Counted from the first letter of the stretch, positions 51,920 to 60,932 are shown. The stretch is 64,000 nt of DNA from Lachnospiraceae bacterium (GCA_017527205.1 JAFXQK010000067.1:1-64000), one strand, 5' to 3'. A program made the numbers and translations. Notes: generated by a model from the letters alone, not told the origin.

Positions 51920-51953
51920 GGCTTTGCCCCAAATTAATTAAGGAGGTACCAAA

Positions 51954-52169
51954 ATGAACAACGGTACAGTTAAGTGGTTTAACGCACAGAAGGGTTATGG
52001 TTTCATCACCAACGAAGCTACTGGCGAGGAAGTATTCGTACATTTCTCCGCTATCAACGCTGAAGGCTTCAAGTCCCTTGAGGAAGGTCAGAAGGTTACT
52101 TTTGACACCGAGTGCGACCCTCAGAACAGCAGCAAGATCCGCGCTACCAACGTTACTGTAGTAGCTTAA
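51954..52169 (+). CDS. Cold-shock protein, CspA/CspB family
   Basis: A 71-residue single-stranded nucleic-acid chaperone with the OB fold. RNP1 is KGYGFIT and RNP2 is VFVHFSAI, and the start [16 protein letters not shown] is the classic family opening. AAGGAGG lies eight bases before the ATG. Codon use is of the highly expressed kind (CGC, GAA, AAG, TTC). The long structured leader and strong promoter indicate control at the RNA level, possibly by temperature. Confidence 0.97.
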   Translation: MNNGTVKWFNAQKGYGFITNEATGEEVFVHFSAINAEGFKSLEEGQKVTFDTECDPQNSSKIRATNVTVVA

Positions 52170-52192
52170 TATTGATCTACATCTGCAAAAAG

Positions 52193-52226
52193 AAGTGCCG
52201 GACCAATTGGTCTGGCACTTTTCTTA
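52193..52226 (+). terminator. Intrinsic terminator of the cold-shock gene
   Basis: AAGTGCCGGACC (52193-52204) pairs with GGTCTGGCACTT (52209-52220), with one G-U pair, followed by TTCTT. Confidence 0.85.
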
Positions 52227-52259
52227 TCCCTATCAAATTATGAAAGAGTTTCCACATGA

Positions 52260-52424
52260 GTTTGCTTCATCGGCGCGACGACCTTTCTCCTCTCCGTTAT
52301 CGGTGTCAAGGTTGGCAATGTCTTTGGAACAAAATATAAATCCAAGGCCGAAAGTACCGGCGGCATCATTCTGATCGGAATGGGGCTGAAGATCCTCCTG
52401 GAACACTTAGGGTTCCTTGGCTGA
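52260..52424 (+). pseudogene. mntP: Remnant C-terminus of the manganese efflux pump MntP
   Basis: In one frame this stretch reads [20 protein letters not shown], then a [20 protein letters not shown] segment, then LLEHLGFLG and stop. This matches the last 55 or so residues of MntP (DUF204), including the GVKVGN and GGIILI parts of its final helices. A TGA in the same frame lies immediately upstream and there is no start codon or ribosome site, so about two thirds of the gene is missing. Confidence 0.8.
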
Positions 52425-52441
52425 TCTTCAGCCCCTCTTTT
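52382..52441. terminator. Terminator hairpin at the mntP remnant end
   Basis: GGGGCTGAAGATC (52382-52394) is exactly complementary to GATCTTCAGCCCC (52423-52435), followed by TCTTTT. A smaller hairpin GGAAC/GTTCC sits in the loop. It is probably the surviving terminator of the lost mntP gene and could also help end the converging ABC exporter transcript. Confidence 0.75.
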
Positions 52442-52514
52442 CCTGCCATGATATCGCAGATTCTGTTTCCACGACTCTTCCTGCTTATCTTTCGTTCATT
52501 ACGCTCCCGGCTTT

Positions 52515-53702
52515 TTACTTGCCGAACATCACGTTCTCATTATCGAACATCTTCGTCAGTACCGTAACGAGCAAGCCCGTAGCTACCAGATTTACGCCAA
52601 CGGAAACAAGTGCCATGACAAGATCCGTCTTGAATCCAAAGATGGCGGCCATTGCCTTTACGGAATTAAACAGAGGAATCGCATATGCGGCCTTTCCGCC
52701 GATGTCTGCGCCAAGCATGGGAAGAATGCTGATCAGCATCACGCCAATCATAAAAGGTGCCATCATGGTCGTTGCTTCCTTTACGCTCTTTGCACTTGCA
52801 GATACGATGGAAATAATGGATACAATCACCAAAACCGTGGAAATAATTACAACAAGCAGTAGCAGATAGTCCGAAATGCTATAGCTTACAACATTTAAGT
52901 CGACCTCATCGCCCATCATCTTCGGCAGGGAAAGAATGGTTCCCAAGAAGCTGGAGACACCTGCCAGCAGGGCAATAATACTAAGGCTGATGACCTTACC
53001 CAGAGCCAATGCGCTTCTCTTTACGGGAGTTACCAAAAGGGTTGCGATCGTGCCTCTCTCCTTCTCTCCCGCAATGGATTCCGGCGCGACGCCAGAACAA
53101 CCACTGAAGATAAAGGTCATAATCAACATGGGAAGGAGTCCTGACAGCATTTTCCCAATAATGCCCGCATCGGAAGCCATGTCATACTTTCCAAAAACTC
53201 CCTCGCCCATGCCTGCATTAACGTCGTACTTGTTGACCATCGTCTCCTCATACCCCTTCAAAAAGCTTTGCATCATCTGATATGCCGTCTCGGAATTGCT
53301 CTTTTCGGAGTTGTAATATAATTCAACGTTCGGAGCCTTGTTTTCCATATTGTACGCTTCCACGTCTGCCGTAAAATTCTCAGGGAAGTATACCAGCAGG
53401 TCCTTCTCGCCCTCTTCAATCTCCTTTAAAACTCTCTCCTTGTCCGCAGGATTTCCGTCCCAGTCCTCCCATTCCATCCGAAGACTGCTTGCCATCATTT
53501 TGACGTCCTCCGGCATATTTACGGCATAGGCCTTTGCAACATAATCGTCAGCCGTCGTCAATTGTTTCATCATACCCTCGCCCATCAGGGTATACATTAA
53601 GTAAATCAGTAAGCCCGGCATGATCACCGTAGTAAAGACTAAGCGTCTGTCGCCAAAAAAGCGTGCCAGCTCCTTTTTGATAATGGTCATTATGTTATTC
53701 AT
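52515..53702 (-). CDS. ABC exporter permease, NatB/ABC-2 type
   Basis: A 395-residue ABC-2 permease. An N-terminal helix (VFTTVIMPGLLIYLMYTLMG) is followed by a large extracytoplasmic domain of about 130 residues (residues 45-170, acidic), then five helices including the family-typical IAGEKERGTIATLLVTPVKR loop near residue 215. The NatB (Na+ efflux) group has this layout. I use the ATG at 53702 with TAGGA upstream; the preceding TTG is not needed. It overlaps the ATPase gene by eight bases. Confidence 0.88.
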   Translation of the reverse strand: MNNIMTIIKKELARFFGDRRLVFTTVIMPGLLIYLMYTLMGEGMMKQLTTADDYVAKAYAVNMPEDVKMMASSLRMEWEDWDGNPADKERVLKEIEEGEKDLLVYFPENFTADVEAYNMENKAPNVELYYNSEKSNSETAYQMMQSFLKGYEETMVNKYDVNAGMGEGVFGKYDMASDAGIIGKMLSGLLPMLIMTFIFSGCSGVAPESIAGEKERGTIATLLVTPVKRSALALGKVISLSIIALLAGVSSFLGTILSLPKMMGDEVDLNVVSYSISDYLLLLVVIISTVLVIVSIISIVSASAKSVKEATTMMAPFMIGVMLISILPMLGADIGGKAAYAIPLFNSVKAMAAIFGFKTDLVMALVSVGVNLVATGLLVTVLTKMFDNENVMFGK

Positions 53703-54474
53703 CAATCCTACCTACCTTTTCCTCGTAAATTTCAAAGAAACGATCCTCCAGGGGCTTCCCGGCACAGATGGCCTCCAGCGTGTCACAGGTAACCATCTTT
53801 CCAGCGATGACAATGCCGACTCTGTCACAAATCTTTTCAATCAAGCTAAAGATATGCGTGGAAACAATGATGCTTTTTCCTCTCGCCTTCAAATCCAACA
53901 GGAAATCCGTCACAACCTTTGCCGTAAGAACGTCAAGTCCGTTGGTCGGCTCATCGAAAATCACGACGTCAGGATCATGTACCAGACTGACCACAAGACT
54001 TACCTTCTGCTTCATGCCGGTGGAAAGATTTCCTACCTTAACCTCTGCGAACTTATCAATGCCAAAGCGTTCAAACAGCTCCTTTTTGCGCTGCGCCGCA
54101 ACCTCTGGCTTCACGCCATAAAGTCCGGAGAAGAAATCGAACTGATAGTTCGGCGTAAAGAAATCTTCCAGCTTTAATTCACTGGTCAAAAATCCGATTT
54201 TGCTTCGAACAAGCTCTGGCTGTGATACAACGCTCGCACCATCAAGAATGGCATCTCCCGCATCCGGCTTGATCAGCGTTGCAAGCATACGAAGCGTCGT
54301 CGTCTTACCTGCTCCATTCGGTCCAAGGAGTCCAAACACCTCTCCCTTATATGCCGTGAAGGAAAGGCCATCCACGGCCACCTTCACCTTCTCCTTTGTG
54401 TTTTCCAGCTTTTGCTGTTTCGCGGAAAGCGTAAAGGTTTTACGCAATCCCTTCACCTGTAATAATTCTTCCAT
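53695..54474 (-). CDS. ABC exporter ATP-binding protein, NatA type
   Basis: A 259-residue ATPase with Walker A GPNGAGKTTTL, Q-loop region GFLTSELKLEDFFT, signature LSTGMKQKVSLV (NatA-type LSTGMKQ), Walker B VVIFDEPTNGLD and His loop VSTHIFSLIEKI. GGAGG precedes the ATG. With the permease at 52515-53702 it forms a two-gene exporter, similar to NatAB, which exports Na+ in Bacillus. Other substrates are possible. Confidence 0.92.
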   Translation of the reverse strand: MEELLQVKGLRKTFTLSAKQQKLENTKEKVKVAVDGLSFTAYKGEVFGLLGPNGAGKTTTLRMLATLIKPDAGDAILDGASVVSQPELVRSKIGFLTSELKLEDFFTPNYQFDFFSGLYGVKPEVAAQRKKELFERFGIDKFAEVKVGNLSTGMKQKVSLVVSLVHDPDVVIFDEPTNGLDVLTAKVVTDFLLDLKARGKSIIVSTHIFSLIEKICDRVGIVIAGKMVTCDTLEAICAGKPLEDRFFEIYEEKVGRIDE

Positions 54475-54587
54475 ACTGCCTCCGTTCTAAAACTTATTTT
54501 CATTCATGAGTATGATCCATGACGGATACGGCATAACCCAAGTTTCTCTTGTTGAATATTGAATTATCTCGCATCCCCTTGGAAACC

Positions 54588-54616
54588 ATCATAATACCAT
54601 AATGGCATTTTGTCAA
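54588..54616 (-). promoter_or_regulatory. Promoter of the NatAB-type exporter operon
   Basis: On the minus strand TTGACA (54616-54611) and TATGAT (54593-54588) are 17 bases apart, giving a leader of about 105 bases. The boxes are identical to those of the promoter at 4505-4533. Confidence 0.8.
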
Positions 54617-54683
54617 GTATATTTTACAATTATATTTTTAAAACCATCTGCATCACAGCCGCTTCATATCTTTTCTGGGCTAC

Positions 54684-54710
54684 AAAAAGGCTCCCCTTAA
54701 TGGGGAGCCT
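54684..54710 (-). terminator. Terminator of the SPFH/zinc-ribbon gene
   Basis: AGGCTCCCC (54688-54696) pairs with GGGGAGCCT (54702-54710) across a five-base loop. On the minus strand it is followed by TTTTTG. It lies 18 bases after the stop. Confidence 0.9.
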
Positions 54711-54727
54711 CATAAAAACTTTATTCC

Positions 54728-56122
54728 TTACTGAATGTCTTCATCGCCGAAGGGATCGCCGCACTCAGGGCAGAACTTCGGAGGATTTGCAGGATCCTCG
54801 GGAACCCATCCGCACTTGTCGCACTTATACTGAGGAACGCCAGCGGGCTTCTTGGCACCACAATTGGAGCAGAACTTACCCTGGTTTACGGCGCCACAGC
54901 TACAAGTCCAGCCGGCGGGAGCCTCAGGCTTCTTTGAGCCACATTCAGGACAGAAGTTGCCAGTTACGGTAGCACCACAGCTACAGGTCCAGGAATTTGC
55001 TGCCTTCGGCTGCATCTGAGGAGCCTGCTGTGCCTGCTGAGCCGCCTGCTGCTGACGCATTGCCTGACCCTGGGCCATCAAACCATTGATGTCCATACCG
55101 CCGCCTGCGTTCTGCGCTGCATTTAAGCCCATAAATGCCATCATGGGACCTGCGGAAGTATTTCCGGCTGCCAGCTTCATGGCATCCGCCTGAGCTACGC
55201 CTGCGTATGCTGCCAGACGAGTAGGATCCGTGTAAGCAGCCTGCTTCTGCATTTCCTTAATCATCTTCTCATCATCTTCATCCGCGTTGATGGAAGAAAT
55301 ACCGAAGGATACCACCTTCAGACCTCTGCGTCCCCACTTCTCGGACAATACTTCGTTCAAAGCAGTTGCGATGTCCTCCGTGTGAGCAGGTAGGGCGGAA
55401 TAACGAATGCCCATAGCGGAGAGCTTTCCGAAAGCAGGCTGAAGGGAAGTCATGATCTCGGACTTCAGCTGACTGTCAATCTTGGAACGCTCAAAGCATT
55501 CTCTCTCGTTACCACATACGTTCGTATAGAACGCAATGGGATCTGCCACTTCATAGCTGTATTCGCCAAAGCATCCGATGGAAATATCAATGTCGATGCC
55601 TGCGCGCTCATCAACCACGCGGAAAGGAACCTTCTTAGGCGTACCATAAGGGTTACCATAAATCTCCTTCGTGTTGATGTAATAAACTCTCTGCTCCTTG
55701 CCACTGTCACCGCCAAAGGTAAAGCGCTTTCCAATGTTCTTAAAGGTATCCTTGATGGAATCGCCAAGGTTACCGGTAAAGATGGAAGGCTCGGAGGACT
55801 GATCATAAACATACTCACCGGGAACTGCGCAGAGATCAGCAACCTTACCCTGATCAACGATCAGCATACACTGTCCGTCTGCAACCGTAATCACGGAACC
55901 ATTGGTTATGATATTGTCATCCCCTTTGTTATTCGATCTTCCGCCGGTTCTTCTATGTCCGCGAACCATCAAAAACTTTGGATCAATGGCATCACAGTAA
56001 AAGAACTCCTTATACTGATTGGATAAAGCACCTGCAACCGATCCAATACCAGCGCCTACTACGTTAGAAGCCGCACCTGCAATCCCTGCAACTGCACCAC
56101 CAACAATTGATTTTAAACCCAT
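54728..56122 (-). CDS. SPFH-domain protein with C-terminal zinc ribbons (YdjI-like)
   Basis: A 464-residue protein related to Bacillus YdjI. A glycine/alanine-rich N terminus (GGAVAGIAGAASNVVGAGIG) may contact membrane. Residues about 35-300 are the SPFH/virion-core-like domain (FLMVRGHRRTGG, VPGEYVYD, FGEYSYEVADPIAFYTNVCG). A Gln/Ala-rich spacer follows (about 350-370). The tail has three zinc ribbons: CSCGATVTGNFCPECG, CSCGAVNQGKFCSNCG and CDKCGWVPEDPANPPKFCPECG, the last with rubredoxin-like spacing. YdjI works with membrane-stress proteins in Bacillus; a similar scaffold role is inferred. Confidence 0.85.
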   Translation of the reverse strand: MGLKSIVGGAVAGIAGAASNVVGAGIGSVAGALSNQYKEFFYCDAIDPKFLMVRGHRRTGGRSNNKGDDNIITNGSVITVADGQCMLIVDQGKVADLCAVPGEYVYDQSSEPSIFTGNLGDSIKDTFKNIGKRFTFGGDSGKEQRVYYINTKEIYGNPYGTPKKVPFRVVDERAGIDIDISIGCFGEYSYEVADPIAFYTNVCGNERECFERSKIDSQLKSEIMTSLQPAFGKLSAMGIRYSALPAHTEDIATALNEVLSEKWGRRGLKVVSFGISSINADEDDEKMIKEMQKQAAYTDPTRLAAYAGVAQADAMKLAAGNTSAGPMMAFMGLNAAQNAGGGMDINGLMAQGQAMRQQQAAQQAQQAPQMQPKAANSWTCSCGATVTGNFCPECGSKKPEAPAGWTCSCGAVNQGKFCSNCGAKKPAGVPQYKCDKCGWVPEDPANPPKFCPECGDPFGDEDIQ

Positions 56123-56195
56123 TTCCGCTACCTCCTAAGATTATTGTGGAAACTCGCTTATGTATTCTTGTAGTTTCCAAAAGTCCCACGGGATA

Positions 56196-56224
56196 ATTAT
56201 AAAATTTTTCAGACTTCTCGTCAA
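56196..56224 (-). promoter_or_regulatory. Promoter of the SPFH/zinc-ribbon gene
   Basis: On the minus strand TTGACG (56224-56219) and a consensus TATAAT (56201-56196) are 17 bases apart, about 74 bases before the ATG. Confidence 0.8.
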
Positions 56225-56284
56225 TCTTTTTTGCATTATTTCACAATACTTTTAGAATTTCGACCGTTTTCGCGCGTCAGAAAC

Positions 56285-56980
56285 TCATCCTACCATATAT
56301 CCCGTTCCCCAAATCACTTTCAGATACCTCGGCTGCCTAGGATTTCGCTCGATTTTCTCCCGAATATGCCTAACGTGCACTGCCACCGTGTTATCCACGT
56401 CCACGGCCTGCATCTTCCAGATGTCCTCATAAATCTGCGGAATGGTCAGAACCTTCCCCTGCTCCATGACCAAGAGCTTTAGAATCTCATACTCCGTAGG
56501 AGTCAGCTTGACCTCCCGTCCCTCCACGGTCACCTTTCTTTGCACGTCATCAATCTCCAGTCCATCCACACGATAGATCTGCCCGATCTGCTTACAGAAA
56601 TTCGTCAGCTGCAAATACCTTCGAAGCTGAGACTTGATTCTCGCCAGGATCACCAGCGGGTTATCGTCCGCAGAGACATAATCATCTGCCCCAATGCTCA
56701 GCGCTGCCACCTTTGCGAGCTCATCCGTCTGATTGGAGACCACAATGATGGGAACGCTGCACTTTTGCCGGATGCTCGAAAGCAGCGTCATCCCTTCGCC
56801 CACGCCCCTCTCACCAACATACGTGTCCAGCAGAATCAGCTGTATTTCCTTTTTATTCACGTCCTTTAAGAGCTGCGCCTCTGATGGCTCCTCCACAATG
56901 GCGATCTGCTCTCCACGACAGAAAAAACCTAACCTTTCCGCAATTCCCGTTTCATTCTTACATACTGCAATTTTCTGCAC
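56285..56980 (-). CDS. OmpR-family response regulator with a degenerate receiver
   Basis: A 231-residue regulator. The receiver spans 1-115 and the winged-helix DNA-binding domain 130-228 (RKVTVEGREVKLTPTEYEIL, VDNTVAVHVRHIREKIERNP, VIWGTGYMVG). The phosphorylatable position LILLDTYVG keeps an Asp. The acidic pair near the N terminus is replaced by IAVCKNET, and the conserved Lys of the KP motif is replaced in DDYVSADDNP. The start is the GTG at 56980, with GAGGTGAT four bases before it. An ATG at 57061 has no ribosome site and would run through a terminator. No histidine kinase gene is adjacent. Confidence 0.85.
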   Translation of the reverse strand: MQKIAVCKNETGIAERLGFFCRGEQIAIVEEPSEAQLLKDVNKKEIQLILLDTYVGERGVGEGMTLLSSIRQKCSVPIIVVSNQTDELAKVAALSIGADDYVSADDNPLVILARIKSQLRRYLQLTNFCKQIGQIYRVDGLEIDDVQRKVTVEGREVKLTPTEYEILKLLVMEQGKVLTIPQIYEDIWKMQAVDVDNTVAVHVRHIREKIERNPRQPRYLKVIWGTGYMVG

Positions 56981-57009
56981 GTTTATCACCTCTTTCGAAT
57001 CTATGCAAT

Positions 57010-57051
57010 AAAAAATACCCTCCACATCATAAGACGATTTTCGGAGGGTAT
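57010..57051 (-). terminator. Terminator after the AI-2E-type permease gene
   Basis: TACCCTCC (57016-57023) pairs with GGAGGGTA (57043-57050). On the minus strand the stem is followed by TTTTTTAT. It separates engB and the permease from the regulator gene. Confidence 0.8.
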
Positions 57052-57085
57052 CTGTTACCATGTTTTTTAAATTTCCGACAAATTT

Positions 57086-58315
57086 TTAAATCTTTTTTTG
57101 TTTCGTTTCCTGATCCTGTTCCTTTTTGATCTCAGAAAGCTTCTCTTCGATCAAATCCGTTTCCACTTGTTCTTCTTTTTGAACCACTTCCAGATCTTTC
57201 GGCGTCAGCCTGCGAAAATCATTAATTCCACTGATCAGAATCTTCAGCGACTTGATGGTCGTATCGAAGACGCCGCCCTCATACATGGAAAACAGAATGA
57301 GACCGACAGGGATGGCCACGATCATGCCGACAACGCCGTCAATCTGATATCCCACATAGAGCAAAAACAAGGTCGGCAGCGGCGAAATCCCAATGGAATC
57401 TCCCACGATCTTCGGTTGAATGATCTGGCGAAGCAACTGCCCCAAGCCCCAAATGATCAATAGTCCAATCGCCATACGATAATCGCCGCCTATGATTTTG
57501 ATGATTGCCCACGGCACCATGACGGCCCCTGCACCAAAAAGCGGCAGAAAATCCAAAAAGGCAATTCCCAAAGCGATTAACAAAAGATACTTCACCTGCA
57601 GGATCCAAAAACCGATCACCAGGACAAAATAAATCCATATTTCAATCTTAAGCTGCGCCTTGATATAACCGCCTACGGCCCGTAAAAGCCCCTGCTTCAT
57701 AAAGCGATAGCGCTCCTGCACCACCTTCGGCACGTGCTTTTTGCACCATGTATTGATGCTCTCCCTGTCTGCGACAAAGAAATACGAGGAAAGAAGCGCC
57801 ATGACGATACAAATCAGTAAGGTCGGCAGATATTTTGCAAAATTCCCGACGGCCGTCAGCGTAGGACTGCTCAGCTTTCCAAGAAAATCTCCCACGGATG
57901 CCTTGAGCTGAGCGACGACCCCGTCCAAGTTTCCTCGAATGTTCACAGGCAAATTCTGATACAGCTTATCCAGACGATCCTCCATCTCGTTAAGATCCTG
58001 ATGGACTTCCTTCCAAATATCGGGAAAAGCCTGTGCGAACCCCATTCCTTCCTTGACTAAAATGGAACCTAATCCATAGATGGCAAAGACGATCAGCGCG
58101 ATAACGGCAATGATGACGAATGCAGAACCCGCGCGCCGCTTGATCTTCATCTTCTCCTCAAAGAAACGAACCGGCGGACCAGCCATCCATGCAATGATCC
58201 AACCGATCACAAAAGGCGCAAAAAAGGCCAGGAGCCTTGGCAGGAAAAAAATGACAAGAAGAGCTATTACAATGGCGACTACGATATTCACGACAGCCTT
58301 GCAATATCTCTTCAT
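57086..58315 (-). CDS. AI-2E family transporter (YtvI/PerM-like)
   Basis: A 409-residue membrane protein with seven or eight helices: two near the N terminus (IVVAIVIALLVIFFLPRLLA, AFVIIAVIALIVFAIYGLGS), a soluble amphipathic middle (about 95-165), and the C-terminal family block LDFLPLFGAGAVMVPWAII, then GIGLLIIWGLGQLLRQIIQP-like text and PKIVGDSIGISPLPTLFLLY. The C-terminal 60 residues are charged and cytoplasmic. Family members export diverse small molecules or ions, and the autoinducer name is historical. The start overlaps the engB stop, so the two are coupled. Confidence 0.88.
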   Translation of the reverse strand: MKRYCKAVVNIVVAIVIALLVIFFLPRLLAFFAPFVIGWIIAWMAGPPVRFFEEKMKIKRRAGSAFVIIAVIALIVFAIYGLGSILVKEGMGFAQAFPDIWKEVHQDLNEMEDRLDKLYQNLPVNIRGNLDGVVAQLKASVGDFLGKLSSPTLTAVGNFAKYLPTLLICIVMALLSSYFFVADRESINTWCKKHVPKVVQERYRFMKQGLLRAVGGYIKAQLKIEIWIYFVLVIGFWILQVKYLLLIALGIAFLDFLPLFGAGAVMVPWAIIKIIGGDYRMAIGLLIIWGLGQLLRQIIQPKIVGDSIGISPLPTLFLLYVGYQIDGVVGMIVAIPVGLILFSMYEGGVFDTTIKSLKILISGINDFRRLTPKDLEVVQKEEQVETDLIEEKLSEIKKEQDQETKQKKI

Positions 58316-58908
58316 GCCTCTCCTCCAAAATCCACCTGGTCTAATAGTGCGTATATTTCATCCCGCCCCTGCTTTGTCTCCGCAGAAAACGGAATAATGA
58401 CCGTATCCTTTGATGCCTGAATCCCCTCGCGGATGATCTTCACCTGTTTGCTCGTCTGACTGCGGTTGATCTTATCCAGCTTCGTTGCGATGATCACGGG
58501 TTGAAAGCCCATGTCGCAAATCCAGCGGTACATGACGCGATCATTCTCCGACGGCTCATGGCGAATGTCGATCAAAAGAAACACCAGCTTTAGCTGTTTG
58601 GATTTCTTTAAGTAATTCTCGATCATTTTGCCCCATTTCGCCTTGATCTCCAAACTGACCTTCGCATAGCCATAGCCCGGCAGATCCACTAAATAGAGCT
58701 CGTTATTGACATTATAAAAATTGATCGTCTGGGTTTTCCCTGGCTGGGAACTCGTCCTAGCCAAGGATTTTCTGTTCATCAGTGCATTGATTAATGAGCT
58801 TTTCCCAACATTACTTTTGCCGGCAAATGCCACCTCCGGCAGCTGATTGTCAGGAAGCTTACTCGTAATGCCGCAAACCGTCTCCAGACTTGCGCTCTTA
58901 ATTACCAT
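58312..58908 (-). CDS. engB: Ribosome biogenesis GTPase EngB (YsxC/YihA)
   Basis: EngB is a Ras-like GTPase needed for 50S ribosome assembly. The 198-residue length is typical. G1 is AGKSNVGKSSLINAL, G2 SQPGKTQTINFY, G3 DLPGYGYAKV, G4 TKLDKI and G5 FSAETK. The gene is preceded by the 13-bp tandem repeats that separate it from clpX, and is followed by the AI-2E permease gene with overlapping stop and start. Confidence 0.96.
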   Translation of the reverse strand: MVIKSASLETVCGITSKLPDNQLPEVAFAGKSNVGKSSLINALMNRKSLARTSSQPGKTQTINFYNVNNELYLVDLPGYGYAKVSLEIKAKWGKMIENYLKKSKQLKLVFLLIDIRHEPSENDRVMYRWICDMGFQPVIIATKLDKINRSQTSKQVKIIREGIQASKDTVIIPFSAETKQGRDEIYALLDQVDFGGEA

Positions 58909-58961
58909 TCCTATAACTCCTATAAAAGCCTACCCCTTAAGCTGTTCCTTGCACTCTTTAA

Positions 58962-59026
58962 GCTTTTTCCTTAAGCTTTTTCCTTACGCTTTTTCCTTAC
59001 GCTTTTTCCTTACGCTTTTTCTTAAG
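58962..59026. repeat. 13-bp tandem repeat, five copies
   Basis: GCTTTTTCCTTAC/A is repeated at 58962, 58975, 58988, 59001 and 59014 (the last shortened), with degenerate copies just before 58962. It fills the clpX-engB gap and is bounded by CCCTTAAG-type inverted ends. Each copy on the minus strand reads GTAAGGAAAAAGC. Confidence 0.9.
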
Positions 59027-59030
59027 GGAT

Positions 59031-60293
59031 TTACTTTCCTGCAACCCTGCGATCCCTGTGCACGATCTTCGGCTTCTCCGTTCCTTCGACAGCAGCCTTT
59101 GTAACAATGCACTGGCCGATGGTGTCATCAGAAGGGATCTCATACATGGTATCCATCATGACGTTCTCCATAATGGAGCGAAGTCCTCTGGCTCCCGTCT
59201 TTCTCTCCAACGCCTTCTGAGCGATCACGTCAACCGCATCATCCTCGAAGGAAAGCTTTACGGCATCCATCTCAAAGAGCTTCTGATATTGCTTAATCAG
59301 GGCATTCTTGGGCTCCTTCAGGATGCGAAGCAACGCTTCCTTATCCAGTCCGCGCAGAGATACGTTGATCGGTACACGACCTACAAACTCAGGGATCAGG
59401 CCAAACTTTGTCAGATCCTGCGGAACCACCTCTGCAAGAAGGTCGCTGATCTCCTTATTCGTCTTCTGCGTTCCTTCCGTGTTAAAGCCGATGGACTTAC
59501 GATCCAGTCTGGCCTCCACAATCTTCTCCAGGCCGTCAAAGGCACCACCGCAGATAAACAGAATGTTCGTCGTGTCAATCTGAATCAGTTCCTGGTGCGG
59601 ATGCTTTCTGCCGCCCTGCGGAGGCACGCTTGCAACCGTTCCCTCAATGATCTTGAGGAGTGCCTGCTGAACGCCCTCACCTGATACGTCACGCGTGATG
59701 GAGACATTCTCACTCTTTTTCGTAATCTTATCGATCTCATCAATGTAGACAATGCCGTACTGAGCGCGCTCCACGTCATAATCGGCCGCCTGAATCAGCT
59801 TTAAGAGAATGTTCTCCACGTCCTCACCGACATAACCAGCCTCCGTCAGCGTCGTCGCGTCAGCGATGGCAAACGGCACGCCGATAATCTTCGCCAGCGT
59901 CTGCGCCAGATAGGTCTTACCGGATCCCGTGGGACCAATCATAATAATGTTACTCTTTTGGAGCTCCACGTCGCCAACGGTCTTCGGTGCCGTCACTCGC
60001 TTATAATGATTGTAAACTGCCACGGAAAGAACCTTCTTTGCTTCCTCCTGACCGATTACGTAATCGTCAAGGAATTTCTTGATTTCCTTGGGTTTTAATA
60101 AATTGATGTCAAAGGTGCTCTCCTCGGAGGTATCATCATCCTCCAGCTCCTCGTCAAGGATGTCGGAGCAAATGTCCACACATTCATCGCAAATATATAC
60201 ACCCGTAGGGCCCGCAATCAGCTTGCGAACCTGTCCCTGATGCTTACCGCAAAAGGAACACTTGACATCGTCATCAGAAAATTTGCCTGCCAT
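59031..60293 (-). CDS. clpX: ATP-dependent protease ATPase subunit ClpX
   Basis: ClpX unfolds substrates and feeds them to ClpP. The 420-residue protein has the N-terminal C4 zinc finger (CSFCGKHQ then CDECVDIC, residues 12-37), Walker [16 protein letters not shown], Walker [11 protein letters not shown], the pore loop region GYVGEDVEN, the RKH-type GGRKHPHQE loop and the ClpP-contact IGF loop (SIGFNTEG). The ATG at 60293 lies 48 bases after clpP, so they share a transcript. Confidence 0.97.
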   Translation of the reverse strand: MAGKFSDDDVKCSFCGKHQGQVRKLIAGPTGVYICDECVDICSDILDEELEDDDTSEESTFDINLLKPKEIKKFLDDYVIGQEEAKKVLSVAVYNHYKRVTAPKTVGDVELQKSNIIMIGPTGSGKTYLAQTLAKIIGVPFAIADATTLTEAGYVGEDVENILLKLIQAADYDVERAQYGIVYIDEIDKITKKSENVSITRDVSGEGVQQALLKIIEGTVASVPPQGGRKHPHQELIQIDTTNILFICGGAFDGLEKIVEARLDRKSIGFNTEGTQKTNKEISDLLAEVVPQDLTKFGLIPEFVGRVPINVSLRGLDKEALLRILKEPKNALIKQYQKLFEMDAVKLSFEDDAVDVIAQKALERKTGARGLRSIMENVMMDTMYEIPSDDTIGQCIVTKAAVEGTEKPKIVHRDRRVAGK

Positions 60294-60341
60294 TCTTAAA
60301 CTCCTTAATATTCTTAGGTCACTTCAGCCTTCCGTCAATGC

Positions 60342-60932
60342 TTACGCATTATCATGAGAGGAAATTACCTTATCTACAAGACCGTATTCCATTGCCTCCT
60401 GCGCGCTCTTCCAGTTGTCTCTCTCGGTATCTGCGCAGATGGTCTCATAATCCTGCCCCGTCATTTCTGCGAGCATGTGGTTCATCTTCTCCCGGGTCTT
60501 TAAGATGTGCTTTGCGGCAATCTCAATCTCCGTCGCCTGACCCTGCGTTCCGCCAAGAGGCTGATGAATCATGATCTCAGCGTTCGGAAGTGCAAAACGC
60601 TTGCCCTTCGCGCCACTTGCAAGAAGGAAGGCGCCCATGCTAGCTGCCATGCCGATACAAACGGTAGAAACGTCACACTTCACGTACTGCATGGTATCGT
60701 AAATTGCCATGCCTGCGGAAATACTGCCGCCAGGGCTGTTGATGTACAGATGAATGTCCTTGTCGGGATCCTCTGCCTCAAGGAACAGAAGCTGCGCCAC
60801 CACGATGCTTGCGGAGACGTCATTCACTTCCTCTCCAAGGAAAACGATTCTATCCTTCAAAAGTCTGGAGTAGATGTCATAAGACCTCTCTCCCTTGCTA
60901 GTCTGTTCAATGACATAAGGTACTAAACTCAT
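60342..60932 (-). CDS. clpP: ATP-dependent Clp protease proteolytic subunit
   Basis: A 196-residue serine protease forming the ClpXP barrel. The catalytic Ser is in GMAASMGAF, the His in [10 protein letters not shown] and the Asp in [25 protein letters not shown] is the oxyanion-hole/handle segment. I start at the ATG at 60932 (GGCAGGGAAAT upstream), which gives the usual [11 protein letters not shown] opening. Longer starts to 61019 are unsupported and run through the promoter. It stands first in clpP-clpX. Confidence 0.97.
   Translation of the reverse strand: MSLVPYVIEQTSKGERSYDIYSRLLKDRIVFLGEEVNDVSASIVVAQLLFLEAEDPDKDIHLYINSPGGSISAGMAIYDTMQYVKCDVSTVCIGMAASMGAFLLASGAKGKRFALPNAEIMIHQPLGGTQGQATEIEIAAKHILKTREKMNHMLAEMTGQDYETICADTERDNWKSAQEAMEYGLVDKVISSHDNA

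Noticed and set aside
51748..51953. yybP-ykoY manganese riboswitch for the mntP remnant
   Set aside because: The structured leader precedes the cold-shock gene, not mntP, and does not show the riboswitch consensus. The remnant has lost its own upstream region.
56285..57061. Longer regulator starting at the ATG 57061
   Set aside because: The extension would be translated from the terminator of the preceding gene and lacks a ribosome site; the GTG at 56980 has GAGGTGAT at proper spacing.
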